Of a stretch of 64,000 bases of DNA, positions 55,122-63,512 are shown one piece after another. The position numbers and the translations under genes were made by a program. The notes under the pieces were generated by a model. It was not told where the DNA came from. It was given only the letters and a program-made list of their open reading frames with translations, and ran no database searches. The first letter of the stretch is position 1. The number at the start of each line of letters is the position of its first letter. The stretch comes from CAVRAZ01 sp963719135 (GTDB lineage: Bacteria; Pseudomonadota; Gammaproteobacteria; DSM-19610), in the NCBI GenBank assembly GCA_963719135.1, contig CAVRAZ010000001.1, forward strand, positions 62,001-126,000, written 5' to 3'.

Positions 55122-55958
55122 GTGGAACGCATCGAGCGCATCAAGGAAGCGGGCGGGTGGCTGGACCGCTACCAGCACGCCTCTGCGGTCTGCCGCTGCA
55201 CCATGACGTTTTCGGTCTACCTGCCGCCGCGCGCGGCGCAGGAACCCGTGCCAGCGGTCTATTGGCTGTCGGGGCTGACCTGCACCGATGACAATTTTCG
55301 GGTCAAGGCCGGCGCGCAGCGCTATGCGTCGGAGCTGGGACTGGCGTTGATCATTCCCGATACCAGTCCGCGCGGCGACGATGTGCCGGACGCGCGGGAC
55401 CGCTACGATCTGGGCAAGGGCGCCGGCTTTTACGTCAATGCCACGCGCATGCCCTGGGCGACGCACTATCACATGTACGATTACGTGACGCGCGAACTGC
55501 CCGCGCTGGTCGAAGGCGCATTGCCGCTGGTGCCGGGACTGCGCGCGATCAGCGGTCACTCGATGGGCGGCCACGGTGCGCTGATCTGCGCGCTGAAGGA
55601 GCCGGGCGCCTATCGCTCGGCGTCGGCGTTCGCGCCCGTCTGCCACCCGATCGAGAGCCCCTGGGGGCAGGGTTGTTTCAGCGCGTATCTGGGCGACGAT
55701 CGCAGGCGCTGGGAGGCCTACGACGCGACCTGTCTGGTGGAGGCGGGCGCACCGGCGGTGCCGATGCTGATCGACCAGGGCACGGCTGACGAGTTTCTGG
55801 CCGAACAGTTATATCCGGACGCGCTGCAGCGCGCCTGCGCGGCACGCGGGCTGCCGCTCAGCTTGCGCCTGCAGGACGGCTACGACCACAGCTATCACTT
55901 CATCGCCACTTTCATCGGCGAACATCTGGCGTTTCACGCCGACGCGCTGAAAGCCTGA
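55122..55958 (+). CDS. frmB: S-formylglutathione hydrolase
   Basis: It hydrolyses S-formylglutathione to formate and glutathione, the second step after FrmA. The 278-residue esterase shows VYLPPRAAQEPVPAVYWLSG, LTCTDDNFRVKAGAQR, IPDTSPRGDDVPD, the nucleophile Ser in ISGHSMGGHGALI, Asp in DQGTADEFL and His in GYDHSYHFIATF. It starts at GTG 55122, 8 bp after the frmA stop, with AGGGCGAA as a modest ribosome site. Length and motifs match FghA/FrmB. Confidence 0.96.
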   Translation: MERIERIKEAGGWLDRYQHASAVCRCTMTFSVYLPPRAAQEPVPAVYWLSGLTCTDDNFRVKAGAQRYASELGLALIIPDTSPRGDDVPDARDRYDLGKGAGFYVNATRMPWATHYHMYDYVTRELPALVEGALPLVPGLRAISGHSMGGHGALICALKEPGAYRSASAFAPVCHPIESPWGQGCFSAYLGDDRRRWEAYDATCLVEAGAPAVPMLIDQGTADEFLAEQLYPDALQRACAARGLPLSLRLQDGYDHSYHFIATFIGEHLAFHADALKA

Positions 55959-55977
55959 TGCGGTTGGCCGATCGTGT

Positions 55978-56313
55978 TCAGCTACAGCCTTTCGGACGCG
56001 GCAGGCCGGCGACCTTGTTCGCGCACTTGATCAGGCCGGTGGGAAACAGCGAGTAGATGTATTTCTGATCGCTGCGGTCCTTGCCGAACTTTTCCTTCAT
56101 GATCTTGGGAAACACGCGCGGCTCGGCAACGGTGCCGTTGTCGGTGAAATAGTCGCGCGCCGTGTGGATGATGTCCCAGTGCTCGGGCGTCAGCGCCGGA
56201 ATCTTTTCGTTCCTGGCAATCTCCACCGCCAGATCCGCGCTCCATTCGTCGAGATTCAACAGCCAGCCGGCTTCGCCCAATTCGATCGTTTTCCCCTCGA
56301 CACTGGCTTGCAT
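55978..56313 (-). CDS. DsrC/TusE-family sulfur carrier protein with both C-terminal cysteines
   Basis: The 111-residue protein matches DsrC/TusE: WLLNLDEWSADLAVEIARNE, LTPEHWDIIHTARDYF and FPTGLIKCANKVAGLPRPKG then CS. Both the penultimate cysteine (Cys110) and the upstream cysteine thirteen residues before it are present, the arrangement of true DsrC that handles trisulfides with dissimilatory sulfite reductase; TusE for tRNA thiolation needs only the last one. It is monocistronic, with ACGGAGCG before its ATG. No dsr or tus genes are in the window, so the partner is unknown. Confidence 0.9.
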   Translation of the reverse strand: MQASVEGKTIELGEAGWLLNLDEWSADLAVEIARNEKIPALTPEHWDIIHTARDYFTDNGTVAEPRVFPKIMKEKFGKDRSDQKYIYSLFPTGLIKCANKVAGLPRPKGCS

Positions 56314-56502
56314 AATCGCGCTCCGTAATAGTTGATTAAATTAATAAAGTATGCAGCTAAGCTACGCGTTGCCGCCGACCCTATCAACCTCGAAGACTTT
56401 GGGTTTAAGCGGATGTTCGTGGTGCCGGCCGTGCCGCGCGTTTCCGTCGCGACCCGGCCCCGCTATAATTCGCGCCCATTCGTCAACCCGGAGTAGCGTC
56501 CC

Positions 56503-58116
56503 TTGTTCCGACCTTTCGCGATGTTCCTGGTCCTGGTCTGGCTCGGGCTTCCGGCGTGGCTGTCGGCGGACGACGAACCCGACGCGCGGGCGGTGCTGCA
56601 CCCGCCATACCGGCTGATCGTCGTGCTGGTGGTCGACCAGTTCCGCTATGACTACCTGGAGCGCTTCGCCGGCCTGTTCCACGACGGCCTGCGCCGGCTG
56701 ACCACCGAAGGCGTGTCGTTCACCCGGGCCAATCACGCCCACGCATTGACCGAGACCTGTCCCGGCCACGCGGCGCTGGCCACCGGCGTGCATCCGGCGC
56801 GTTCCGGCATCGTGGAAAATTCCTGGTACGACCGCGCCAGCGGCGAAGAGATCTACTGCGTCGGCGATCCGCAGTTCAAGCGTTCGCCGCGTCAACTGCA
56901 GGCCGAGGGTATCGCCGACTGGCTGCGGGAACAGGACCCCGAGGCGCGCGTATTCTCGGCCAGCGGCAAGGACCGCGCCGCCGTCGTTCTGGGCGGTCAT
57001 CACCCGCGCGGCGCCTGGTGGTACGACAGCGCCACCGGCGGGTTCGTCACCAGCGCCTACTACCCGGCGGTTCCGGACTGGGTGACGGCATTCAATCGCG
57101 AGCAGAGCGCGGCGCGTTATTTCGGCCAGAGCTGGCGCGCGCTGCCGGTGCCCGCGGCACTGGCCGACAAGGCGCAGGTGGTGACACTGGACCGCGGCCT
57201 GTTCCCCGACGACTTTCCGCATGCGCTGGGTCCGGGCGAGATCGTGCCGTCGCCTGCGTTCTACAAGGCGCTGTACGAGTCGCCGTTTCTGGACGCGCAG
57301 CTCAATGCGTTTGTCACCGAACTGATCGAAAAAGAGCGCTTGGGTGCGGGCGGGCACACCGATCTGCTCGCCGTATCGTACTCGGCGCTGGACCTGGTCG
57401 GACACCATTACGGTCCCAACAGCCGGGAAGTGATGGATACGCTGCTGCGACTCGACGCGCTGATCGGCGCGCTGCTCGACCGCCTGGACCAGCAGGTGGG
57501 CAAGGGGCGGACGCTGGTGCTGTTCAGTTCCGATCACGGCGTCGAGCCGCTGCCCGAGTACCAGCGCCTGCACGGCGTCGACGCAACGCGCGCCGACGCG
57601 GAGGACATCGCCTGCCTGCAGCGCGTGCGCGCGTACCTGAAGGACCATTTCCAGGGCCGCGAAATCTTCAGGAAGGGATTGCTGCTCGATCAGGCGGTGG
57701 TCGCGAAACTGGGCGTCTCGCGCGAAGCGCTCGACCAGGTGGTCAAGGAGCGCATCGAGTCCTGCACGGCGGTCGAGCGTCTGTGGACGCGCACCGAGCT
57801 GCAGGCGGGCGAGGGCGCCGATCAGCCGTACTTCGCCGCCTGGCGCAACAGTCTGCACCCCGACCGCGGCGACGACTATTTCATCCAGTTCCGCGAAAAT
57901 CACCAGCCGGTGCGCGGCACGGGCACCGGCCACGGTTCACCCTACGCCTGCGACACGCACGTTCCGCTGATCTTCCGGGGCGGCAATCTGCGCGCCCACT
58001 CGATCGACACGCCGGTGGCCACCGTGGACGCGGCGCCGACACTCGCGGCGCTCGCGGGCATTCGCGTGCCGCCCGGGCTGGATGGCCAGGATCGTTCGGC
58101 GCAGGTGCGCCACTAG
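56503..58116 (+). CDS. Alkaline-phosphatase-superfamily hydrolase, exported
   Basis: The 537-residue protein has a signal peptide (MFRPFAMFLVLVWLGLPAWL, cut near SADD) and the PhoA-superfamily metal and nucleophile sites in order: VVLVVDQFRYDYLERF (metal Asp45), ALTETCPGHAALATGVHPAR (nucleophile Thr85), LLAVSYSALDLVGHHYGPNS (metal Asp and His), FSSDHGVEP (Asp-His) and a final His in GTGHGSPYACDTHVPL. This Thr-type arrangement fits PafA-like phosphomonoesterases or phosphodiesterases. The start is TTG 56503 after GGAG. Probably periplasmic phosphate scavenging. Confidence 0.88.
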   Translation: MFRPFAMFLVLVWLGLPAWLSADDEPDARAVLHPPYRLIVVLVVDQFRYDYLERFAGLFHDGLRRLTTEGVSFTRANHAHALTETCPGHAALATGVHPARSGIVENSWYDRASGEEIYCVGDPQFKRSPRQLQAEGIADWLREQDPEARVFSASGKDRAAVVLGGHHPRGAWWYDSATGGFVTSAYYPAVPDWVTAFNREQSAARYFGQSWRALPVPAALADKAQVVTLDRGLFPDDFPHALGPGEIVPSPAFYKALYESPFLDAQLNAFVTELIEKERLGAGGHTDLLAVSYSALDLVGHHYGPNSREVMDTLLRLDALIGALLDRLDQQVGKGRTLVLFSSDHGVEPLPEYQRLHGVDATRADAEDIACLQRVRAYLKDHFQGREIFRKGLLLDQAVVAKLGVSREALDQVVKERIESCTAVERLWTRTELQAGEGADQPYFAAWRNSLHPDRGDDYFIQFRENHQPVRGTGTGHGSPYACDTHVPLIFRGGNLRAHSIDTPVATVDAAPTLAALAGIRVPPGLDGQDRSAQVRH

Positions 58117-58462
58117 GCGAGCGGCACCAGCCACGGATGTTGCCTCGAATTGCGAATTTCCGCGAAAATGGCGCCGTGCAGGATCGCCTTGCGGCCGGAT
58201 CGATCAACGGACCATGAATCGTAACGGTGCCTCGCGTGTATCCTGCGCGCAGTCAGAAACACCTGTGCAACCGGGGATACCGGCGGCGCTTTGAACGTCG
58301 CACGCGGTAACCACGCACCTCGAAGTCCAGGTGACGAGGCCGCTCGGTTGTCGGTCGGACTGCAAGGAAAGCGCGGCCACCTGCTCCCGTCGCAAAGCCT
58401 GCTAAACTGCTTCCCCTTCAGGCCGCCGGCAAGCGGCCGGTCCATCACGCGAGGTTGAAACC
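58117..58462. other. Gap before purT
   Basis: No supported gene or RNA in these 345 bp. The end carries a short GC-rich inverted repeat (GGCCGCCGGCAAGCGGCC, about 58421-58440) and GCGAGG before the purT ATG. I do not recognise a purine riboswitch. Confidence 0.4.
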
Positions 58463-59647
58463 ATGGTCAAGCTGGGCACCGCTCTGACACCGACCGCCGT
58501 CCGTGTGCTGTTTTGCGGCGGCGGCGAACTGGGCAAGGAAGTCGTCATCGAATTGCAGCGCCTGGGTGTGGAGGTCATCGTGCTGGACCGCTACGAACAT
58601 GCACCGGCCATGCAGGTCGCCCATCGCAGCTACAGCCTGTCCATGCTGGACGGAGCGTGGCTGCGCGCCATCGTCGAACAGGAGCGCCCGCACTACATCG
58701 TGCCGGAGATCGAGGCGATCGCCACCGATACGCTGGTCGAACTGGAGCGCGAAGGATACTGCGTGATTCCCACCGCGCGCGCCGCGCGGCTGACGATGAA
58801 CCGCGAGGGCATCCGCCGGCTGGCCGCCGAGGAACTGGGCTTGCCGACGTCGCCTTACGCCTTTGCCGACGACCGTACGCGTTTCGAACAGGCGGTCGAA
58901 CGCATCGGGCTGCCGTGCGTCGTCAAACCCATCATGAGTTCGTCGGGAAAGGGCCAGAGCACGCTGCGCGAAGCCGCCGATATCGACAAGGTCTGGCACT
59001 ACGCGCAGCAGGGCGGGCGCAGCGGCGCCGGCCGCGTCATCGTCGAGGGCTTCGTGGACTTCGACTACGAGATCACGCAACTGACGCTGCGCCACGCCGC
59101 AGGCACCGCATTCTGCGAACCGATCGGCCATCTCCAGGTCGACGGTGATTACCGCCAATCCTGGCAGCCGCAGCCGATGAGCGATACCGCGCTGGCCAAA
59201 GCGCGCGCTATCGCCGGCCGGATCACCGGTGCGCTGGGCGGCCGCGGCATTTTCGGCGTCGAGCTGTTCATCAAGGGCGACGCCGTGATCTTCAGCGAAG
59301 TGTCGCCGCGACCGCACGACACGGGCATGGTGACCATGATTTCGCAGGACCTGTCGCAGTTCGCGCTGCACGCGCGCGCGATCCTGGGCCTGCCGGTTCC
59401 GAACATCCGGTTTCACGGACCCTCGGCGTCGAGCGTGATACTGGCGGAAGGGACGTCATCGCAGATCTCCTTTACCGGCGTCGACGCGGCGCTGGCCGAA
59501 CCGGACACGCAGTTGCGCCTGTTCGGCAAACCGGACGTCGCCGGGCGCCGGCGCATGGGTGTCGCTCTGGCGCGCGCCGAATCCTGTGACGACGCGCTGG
59601 CGAAAGCCAAACGCGCGGCCGGCGCGGTGGGCATCGAGTTGAACTGA
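58463..59647 (+). CDS. purT: Formate-dependent GAR transformylase
   Basis: PurT makes formyl-glycinamide ribonucleotide from GAR, ATP and formate in purine synthesis. The 394-residue ATP-grasp protein shows RVLFCGGGELGKEVVIELQR, VIVLDRYEHAPAMQVAHRSY, HYIVPEIEAIATDTLVELE, VVKPIMSSSGKGQS, GRGIFGVELFIKGDAVIFSE, VSPRPHDTGMVTM and ASSVILAEG. Length and motifs match the family exactly. Formate from the nearby frmAB pathway could feed it, though the genes are not an operon. Confidence 0.97.
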   Translation: MVKLGTALTPTAVRVLFCGGGELGKEVVIELQRLGVEVIVLDRYEHAPAMQVAHRSYSLSMLDGAWLRAIVEQERPHYIVPEIEAIATDTLVELEREGYCVIPTARAARLTMNREGIRRLAAEELGLPTSPYAFADDRTRFEQAVERIGLPCVVKPIMSSSGKGQSTLREAADIDKVWHYAQQGGRSGAGRVIVEGFVDFDYEITQLTLRHAAGTAFCEPIGHLQVDGDYRQSWQPQPMSDTALAKARAIAGRITGALGGRGIFGVELFIKGDAVIFSEVSPRPHDTGMVTMISQDLSQFALHARAILGLPVPNIRFHGPSASSVILAEGTSSQISFTGVDAALAEPDTQLRLFGKPDVAGRRRMGVALARAESCDDALAKAKRAAGAVGIELN

Positions 59648-59659
59648 TCCGGTTTCAAC

Positions 59660-59755
59660 CACAACGGACACCAAGGACACGAAGGCAATCCACCGCTATC
59701 ACCGCAAAGGCGCGCGCCGGTTGGCGCTGAGCGCAGCAAAGCCCAACGGCCAGCC
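59660..59755. repeat. Remnants of interspersed repeats
   Basis: A TTCAACCACAACGGACACCA-AGGACACGAAGG arm (59657-59690), related to the arms at 46.67 and 61.46 kb, is followed by GGTTGGCGCTGAGCGCAGC-AAAGCCCAAC (59717-59746), the second interspersed family. No gene is present between purT and the GST gene. Confidence 0.6.
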
Positions 59756-59841
59756 GTCCGGCCTTGGGCTTCGTGCCTCATCAGCCTGGCTCTGCAAAAT
59801 GGTCGCGCAGCGATGCGCCGGAATGACGAGTCCTGCGCCTT

Positions 59842-60447
59842 TCAGTCACGCGTGGCGCGGGCGTACGCCGGTCGTGCCGCGAGCCGCGCGACATAGTCCC
59901 GCAGGTGTGGAAACGATTTCAGGGAATCCGGCGACCACATGAGTGTCGATCCGACCATGATGTCCGCCGTGGTGAAGCCATCGCCCACCAGGTGCTCGCG
60001 CTCCGCCATGACCGCCTCGAGCGGTGCGAGCACCGACCGGTACAGCTTCAGACTCCAGGGCACGATCGCGGCGACGCGTTTGTCCTCGGGCAGCAGGCGG
60101 GTGTGCAAGGCGGCGAGCCAGATGCCGGTTTCCAGCGTACCGGGAGCGAAAAACATCCAGCGTTCGTAGTCGCGGCGCAGCGGACTGTCCGGCGCAGGTG
60201 CCAGCCCGGCGTCGGGGTGACGGTCTGTCAGCCAATGACAGATGGCGCCCGACTCGACCACGACGTCGCCGTCGATCTCCAGCGATGGCACCAGGCCGAA
60301 CGGATTGATACGCAGATACTCGGGCGACCGTTGCTCGCCGGCGCGCAGGTCGATACGGCGGATTTGGTACGGCAGACCGAGTTCCTCGAGCAGCCAGCGC
60401 GGGCGCACCGCGCGCGTTTCCGGCGTGTAGTATAGGATTAAGTTCAT
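59842..60447 (-). CDS. Glutathione S-transferase family protein
   Basis: The 201-residue protein has an N-terminal thioredoxin-like GST domain (MNLILYYTPETRAVRPRWLL, the cis-Pro motif FGLVPSLEIDGDVVVES with the Glu-Ser glutathione contact) and a C-terminal helical domain (FTTADIMVGSTLMWSPD). The catalytic Ser/Tyr/Cys position reads YTPETRAVR, so class and activity are uncertain. The ATG at 60447 has a strong AAGGAGA site, and TATAAT (60468-60463) lies just upstream as a -10. Likely detoxification; no linked catabolic genes. Confidence 0.9.
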   Translation of the reverse strand: MNLILYYTPETRAVRPRWLLEELGLPYQIRRIDLRAGEQRSPEYLRINPFGLVPSLEIDGDVVVESGAICHWLTDRHPDAGLAPAPDSPLRRDYERWMFFAPGTLETGIWLAALHTRLLPEDKRVAAIVPWSLKLYRSVLAPLEAVMAEREHLVGDGFTTADIMVGSTLMWSPDSLKSFPHLRDYVARLAARPAYARATRD

Positions 60448-60709
60448 GTGATCTCCTTATGTATTATATAAAAATATATCGACGCACGAGCCTGGCTGAG
60501 AAACTGGCCCCGTGAGCAAGGTTACACCGTGCCGGTCCAGTGCGTTACGCTTGCGCGCTCACCGGCCCGCATTGCTCACCGGCGTCCCGCTGCGACGGCA
60601 CCCGGTGAGCAAAGCGCGCCGGGGGGGCGTACAACCGGCCGGTCAGACCGCACGGCCTTGAACTCATTCGACAACCCATCAGACGCCGTTGGACGGCGAG
60701 CGCTGCTTC

Positions 60710-61453
60710 ATGCGTATCGTGGCTTTTTACAACTTGAAGGGGGGCGTCGGCAAGACGTCGTGCGCGGTCAACATCGCCTGGCTGGCGGCCCAGTCGCACC
60801 TGCCGACACTCGTCTGGGACCTCGACCCGCAGGGCGCGGCGAGCTGGTATCTGGGTGCGAACCGGCACGGCGACTGGAGCCCCAAGAAACTGCTGAAGGG
60901 CAAGACGCCCATCGGCGATCACGTGATCGCCACGCCCTACGAACGCCTGGATCTGCTGCCGGCCGATTTCTCGGAGCGGGACTTCGACCTTGCGCTGGCG
61001 CGCTACGCCGACGACCGGCACGCCCTCAGGCGGCTCATCGAACCGTTCGGCGAGACCTATTCGCTGGCCGTCCTGGATTGCCCGCCGAGCCTGTCGCGGC
61101 TCGCGCAACAGATCTTCGCCGCCGCCGACATCGTCTTCGTGCCGCTGGTGCCGACCCATCTTTCGCTGCGCGCATTCCAGCAGGTGCGCGAGTTCATGAA
61201 ACAGCACGACCTCGGGCACAAGAACCTGTATCCGTTCTTCAACATGGTGGACGTGCGCCGGAAGCTGCACCGCGACACCATCGAACACCCGCCGGCGGAA
61301 CTCAAGCAATTACTGCTGAGCCACATTCCGTACGCGTCGGCGGTAGAGAAGATGGGCGAATACCGCGCGCCGCTGCCGGTGTTCGCGCGGAGCCACCCGG
61401 CGACGCTGGCGTTCCAGAACCTGTGGCAGGATATTCTGGCGCAGATTTATTGA
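60710..61453 (+). CDS. ParA-family ATPase, orphan
   Basis: From ATG 60710 (MRIVAFYNLKGGVGKTSCAV) the 247-residue protein shows the deviant Walker A KGGVGKTS, Walker A' VWDLDPQGAASWYLG and Walker B LAVLDCPPSLSRL of ParA/MinD-type ATPases. It lacks a recognisable ParB, centromere-like repeats or a chemotaxis or secretion cluster nearby. Such orphan ParAs position cellular cargo; the cargo here is unknown. An upstream in-frame start would add MDGERCF only. Confidence 0.88.
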   Translation: MRIVAFYNLKGGVGKTSCAVNIAWLAAQSHLPTLVWDLDPQGAASWYLGANRHGDWSPKKLLKGKTPIGDHVIATPYERLDLLPADFSERDFDLALARYADDRHALRRLIEPFGETYSLAVLDCPPSLSRLAQQIFAAADIVFVPLVPTHLSLRAFQQVREFMKQHDLGHKNLYPFFNMVDVRRKLHRDTIEHPPAELKQLLLSHIPYASAVEKMGEYRAPLPVFARSHPATLAFQNLWQDILAQIY

Positions 61454-61460
61454 ACCCCCC

Positions 61461-61988
61461 TTAACCACAAAGGACTCGAAGGACACAAAGAAGACCTTTA
61501 TTGCCGCAAAGTATCAACGGCGGTGTCGCTGATAGATCGCGGGCAGGGGCTTCCCCCGGGAACACCGGACCCTAGCCGGTCAGCCAGGGCCTGGGTAGGT
61601 TGATGGGCTAAACGAATGTGAAGCCCAACGCAGGGGCCGTGTCGGGCTTCGTTTCTCAGGCCACCCCACGGGTGCGGTGGCAACTCCTGGCCGGTGACCG
61701 CCGATCAGGTACCCCGCGTCAGCGGGGTCTTCCGTGCCAGGAGTACTGGCAATTCGTTGTCGTTACCAGTCATTCGCGCAAGCGAGCGAAACGCGCGATG
61801 ATCGGACAACGTCTGGCACATCGGGTACCGACTGTTAGACCCTGGGCGCCGGTCCGTCCGCACGTCGTGCATTCGAATCCACAAGCTCTCTTCCGGTCTT
61901 GCCGACGACCAGCCAATCCCTGGCTTTGTGGAGCGTTGCAGTCAAACACAACTGAAAACTTTGTGTCCTTCGTGTCCTTTGTGGTTAA
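61461..61988. mobile_element. 528 bp element with TTAACCACAAAGGAC inverted ends
   Basis: TTAACCACAAAGGACTCGAA then GGACACAAAG at the left is inverted at the right as CTTTGTGTCCTTCGTGTCC then TTTGTGGTTAA. Inside lie a GAAGCCCAAC/GTCGGGCTTC repeat and a CCCCGC-GTCA-GCGGGG hairpin (about 61713-61728) but no gene. Same arm family as 46652-46986. Confidence 0.75.
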
Positions 61989-62004
61989 TGAAAGCCCTTT
62001 GGCA

Positions 62005-62631
62005 TCACCAATAAGCCAGCACCCGCCCATCCGTGACCTTGTGTTCGAACGCGCGCAGAGGCCGGTCGCCGATCTCGGTGCACTCGCCGGTGGTCACGTC
62101 GAACGCCCAGTGGTGCTTGGGGCAGGTCAGGCGGGTGCCGTCGAGCGCCAGGTGCGGTATGTTCGTGACCTGGTGCGGGCAGCGGCTGTCGTAGACGCGC
62201 AGGTCGTCGCCGGTGCGGTAGACGAACAGACTGCGGCCATCGCAATCGAGATAGCTGATTTCGCCCGACGGAATATCCGCCAACGGCGCGACGTCGTGCC
62301 AGGCGGATTTGGCGTCCAGGTTCTCCAGATGGAACTCGGGAATATCCATGTCGAGCAGTATGTCCACGGCCCATACGATCTTGGCCAGCCCGAGCGTCGG
62401 GAACGCCATCAGCAGCGCGTCGAGCACTTCGTTGGCGCTCGCGCCGTTGCGCAGCGCCCGCGTCAGATACTGGCGGAACCCGGGTTCGGTCTGGGCGTCG
62501 ACCTTGGTGATGACGGAAATCAGGTCACGCGTGCGGGTGTCCAGATGCTTGCCCGCTTCCTTCAGAAACTTGAAATAGGGTTTGATCGCGTCGGGCCGTG
62601 CGGCGACCAGATAATTCAATGCATCACTCAT
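62005..62631 (-). CDS. Carboxymuconolactone-decarboxylase-like / Rieske ferredoxin fusion
   Basis: The 208-residue protein joins two domains. Residues about 1-100 are a CMD/AhpD-like helical domain (RTRDLISVITKVDAQTEPGF, TRALRNGASANEVLDALLMA) that has no cysteine at all, so the AhpD CxxC is absent. Residues about 108-208 are a Rieske [2Fe-2S] domain with CPH at 151-153 and CPKH at 170-173 (YDSRCPHQVTNIPHLAL, LTCPKHHWAFDVTTGE). The Rieske part resembles small ferredoxin components of aromatic oxygenases. Function is unknown; an electron-transfer or redox-sensing role is inferred. Confidence 0.88.
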   Translation of the reverse strand: MSDALNYLVAARPDAIKPYFKFLKEAGKHLDTRTRDLISVITKVDAQTEPGFRQYLTRALRNGASANEVLDALLMAFPTLGLAKIVWAVDILLDMDIPEFHLENLDAKSAWHDVAPLADIPSGEISYLDCDGRSLFVYRTGDDLRVYDSRCPHQVTNIPHLALDGTRLTCPKHHWAFDVTTGECTEIGDRPLRAFEHKVTDGRVLAYW

Positions 62632-62729
62632 CGGGACTTACCTCAAATACGCCAGGATCGGTTATCCTAACGGCGGACGCAGGTCGCTGCCAAGGGGCGG
62701 CGGTACGCCGATGAAACCGCGCTTGGGCC

Positions 62730-62948
62730 ATGGCACAGGAAAACAGTCTGGAATCGCGATTGATCGACCTGGAAATCCGGCTTGCGCACCAGGAAGCCGC
62801 GCTGGAGGAGCTGACGCGCGCCCTGCTGCAGCAGGAACGGCTGACGCAGCGCCAGAGCGAAGCGCTGGAACGCCTCGACGCGCAACTACGCGCGCTGCAG
62901 GCGACGGCCGCGCCGGCGCCCGAGGACGGACCGCCGCCCCATTACTGA
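62730..62948 (+). CDS. slyX: SlyX family protein
   Basis: The 72-residue product is a short coiled coil typical of SlyX: LESRLIDLEIRLAHQEAALE then ELTRALLQQERLTQRQSEAL, with heptad-spaced leucines and a C-terminal PPPHY, the conserved SlyX tail. The cellular role is not well established in any species. It is 39 bp upstream of the RimK-associated protease gene and probably cotranscribed with it. Confidence 0.93.
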   Translation: MAQENSLESRLIDLEIRLAHQEAALEELTRALLQQERLTQRQSEALERLDAQLRALQATAAPAPEDGPPPHY

Positions 62949-62987
62949 GCGGCCGACACGGCGCAGGATTCCGGAGGACAGCACAGC

Positions 62988-63455
62988 GTGGTCGATGGAC
63001 AAATCGTGCTCGGCTGGCGCGAGTGGGTCGCGCTGCCGGAACTCGGCATACCCTGGATCAAGGCCAAGGTGGACACCGGCGCGCGCACGTCGGCGCTGCA
63101 TGCGTTCGCGCTGGAACGGTTCACCGCGGATGGGCGCGCGAAAGTGCGCTTTCTGGTGCACCCGTTTCAGCACGATGACCGGACGCGCGTCGAATGTGTC
63201 GCCGACATCGTGGAAGAGCGGGTCGTGTCCGACTCCGGCGGCCATCGCGAGCGGCGCCCGGTGATCCATGCGATGGTGATGATCGGCCCCGAAGCGCGGA
63301 CCATCGAAGTCACGTTGACCGACCGCGACACCATGCGCTTCCGGATGCTGCTCGGCCGCACCGCGATGCGCGGCCGTTACCTGGTCGATCCCGCGCGATC
63401 CTATCTCACGCGCGGACCGGGCACCGGCGCCAGGCGCCCGCGCGCCGGATTCTGA
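62988..63455 (+). CDS. RimK-associated ATP-dependent zinc protease-like protein (RimB/DUF785)
   Basis: The 155-residue protein shows the retropepsin-like motif VDTGARTSALHA and later MRFRMLLGRTAMRGRYLVDP typical of the RimB/DUF785 family. These genes regularly accompany rimK, and the protein is thought to remove or control the glutamate tails that RimK adds to ribosomal protein S6. The start is GTG 62988 with GGAGGA upstream. rimK begins 57 bp later, so an operon is likely. Confidence 0.9.
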   Translation: MVDGQIVLGWREWVALPELGIPWIKAKVDTGARTSALHAFALERFTADGRAKVRFLVHPFQHDDRTRVECVADIVEERVVSDSGGHRERRPVIHAMVMIGPEARTIEVTLTDRDTMRFRMLLGRTAMRGRYLVDPARSYLTRGPGTGARRPRAGF

Positions 63456-63512
63456 CCCGACCGTTCGAACCTTCCGACCACCGCCACCCATGCCCTGGAG
63501 CCCGAGCAGGCA

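Noticed and set aside
60710..61453. ParA as part of a chromosome-partition locus
   Set aside because: No parB, rsmG, mnmG or parS-like sites around it; called orphan instead.
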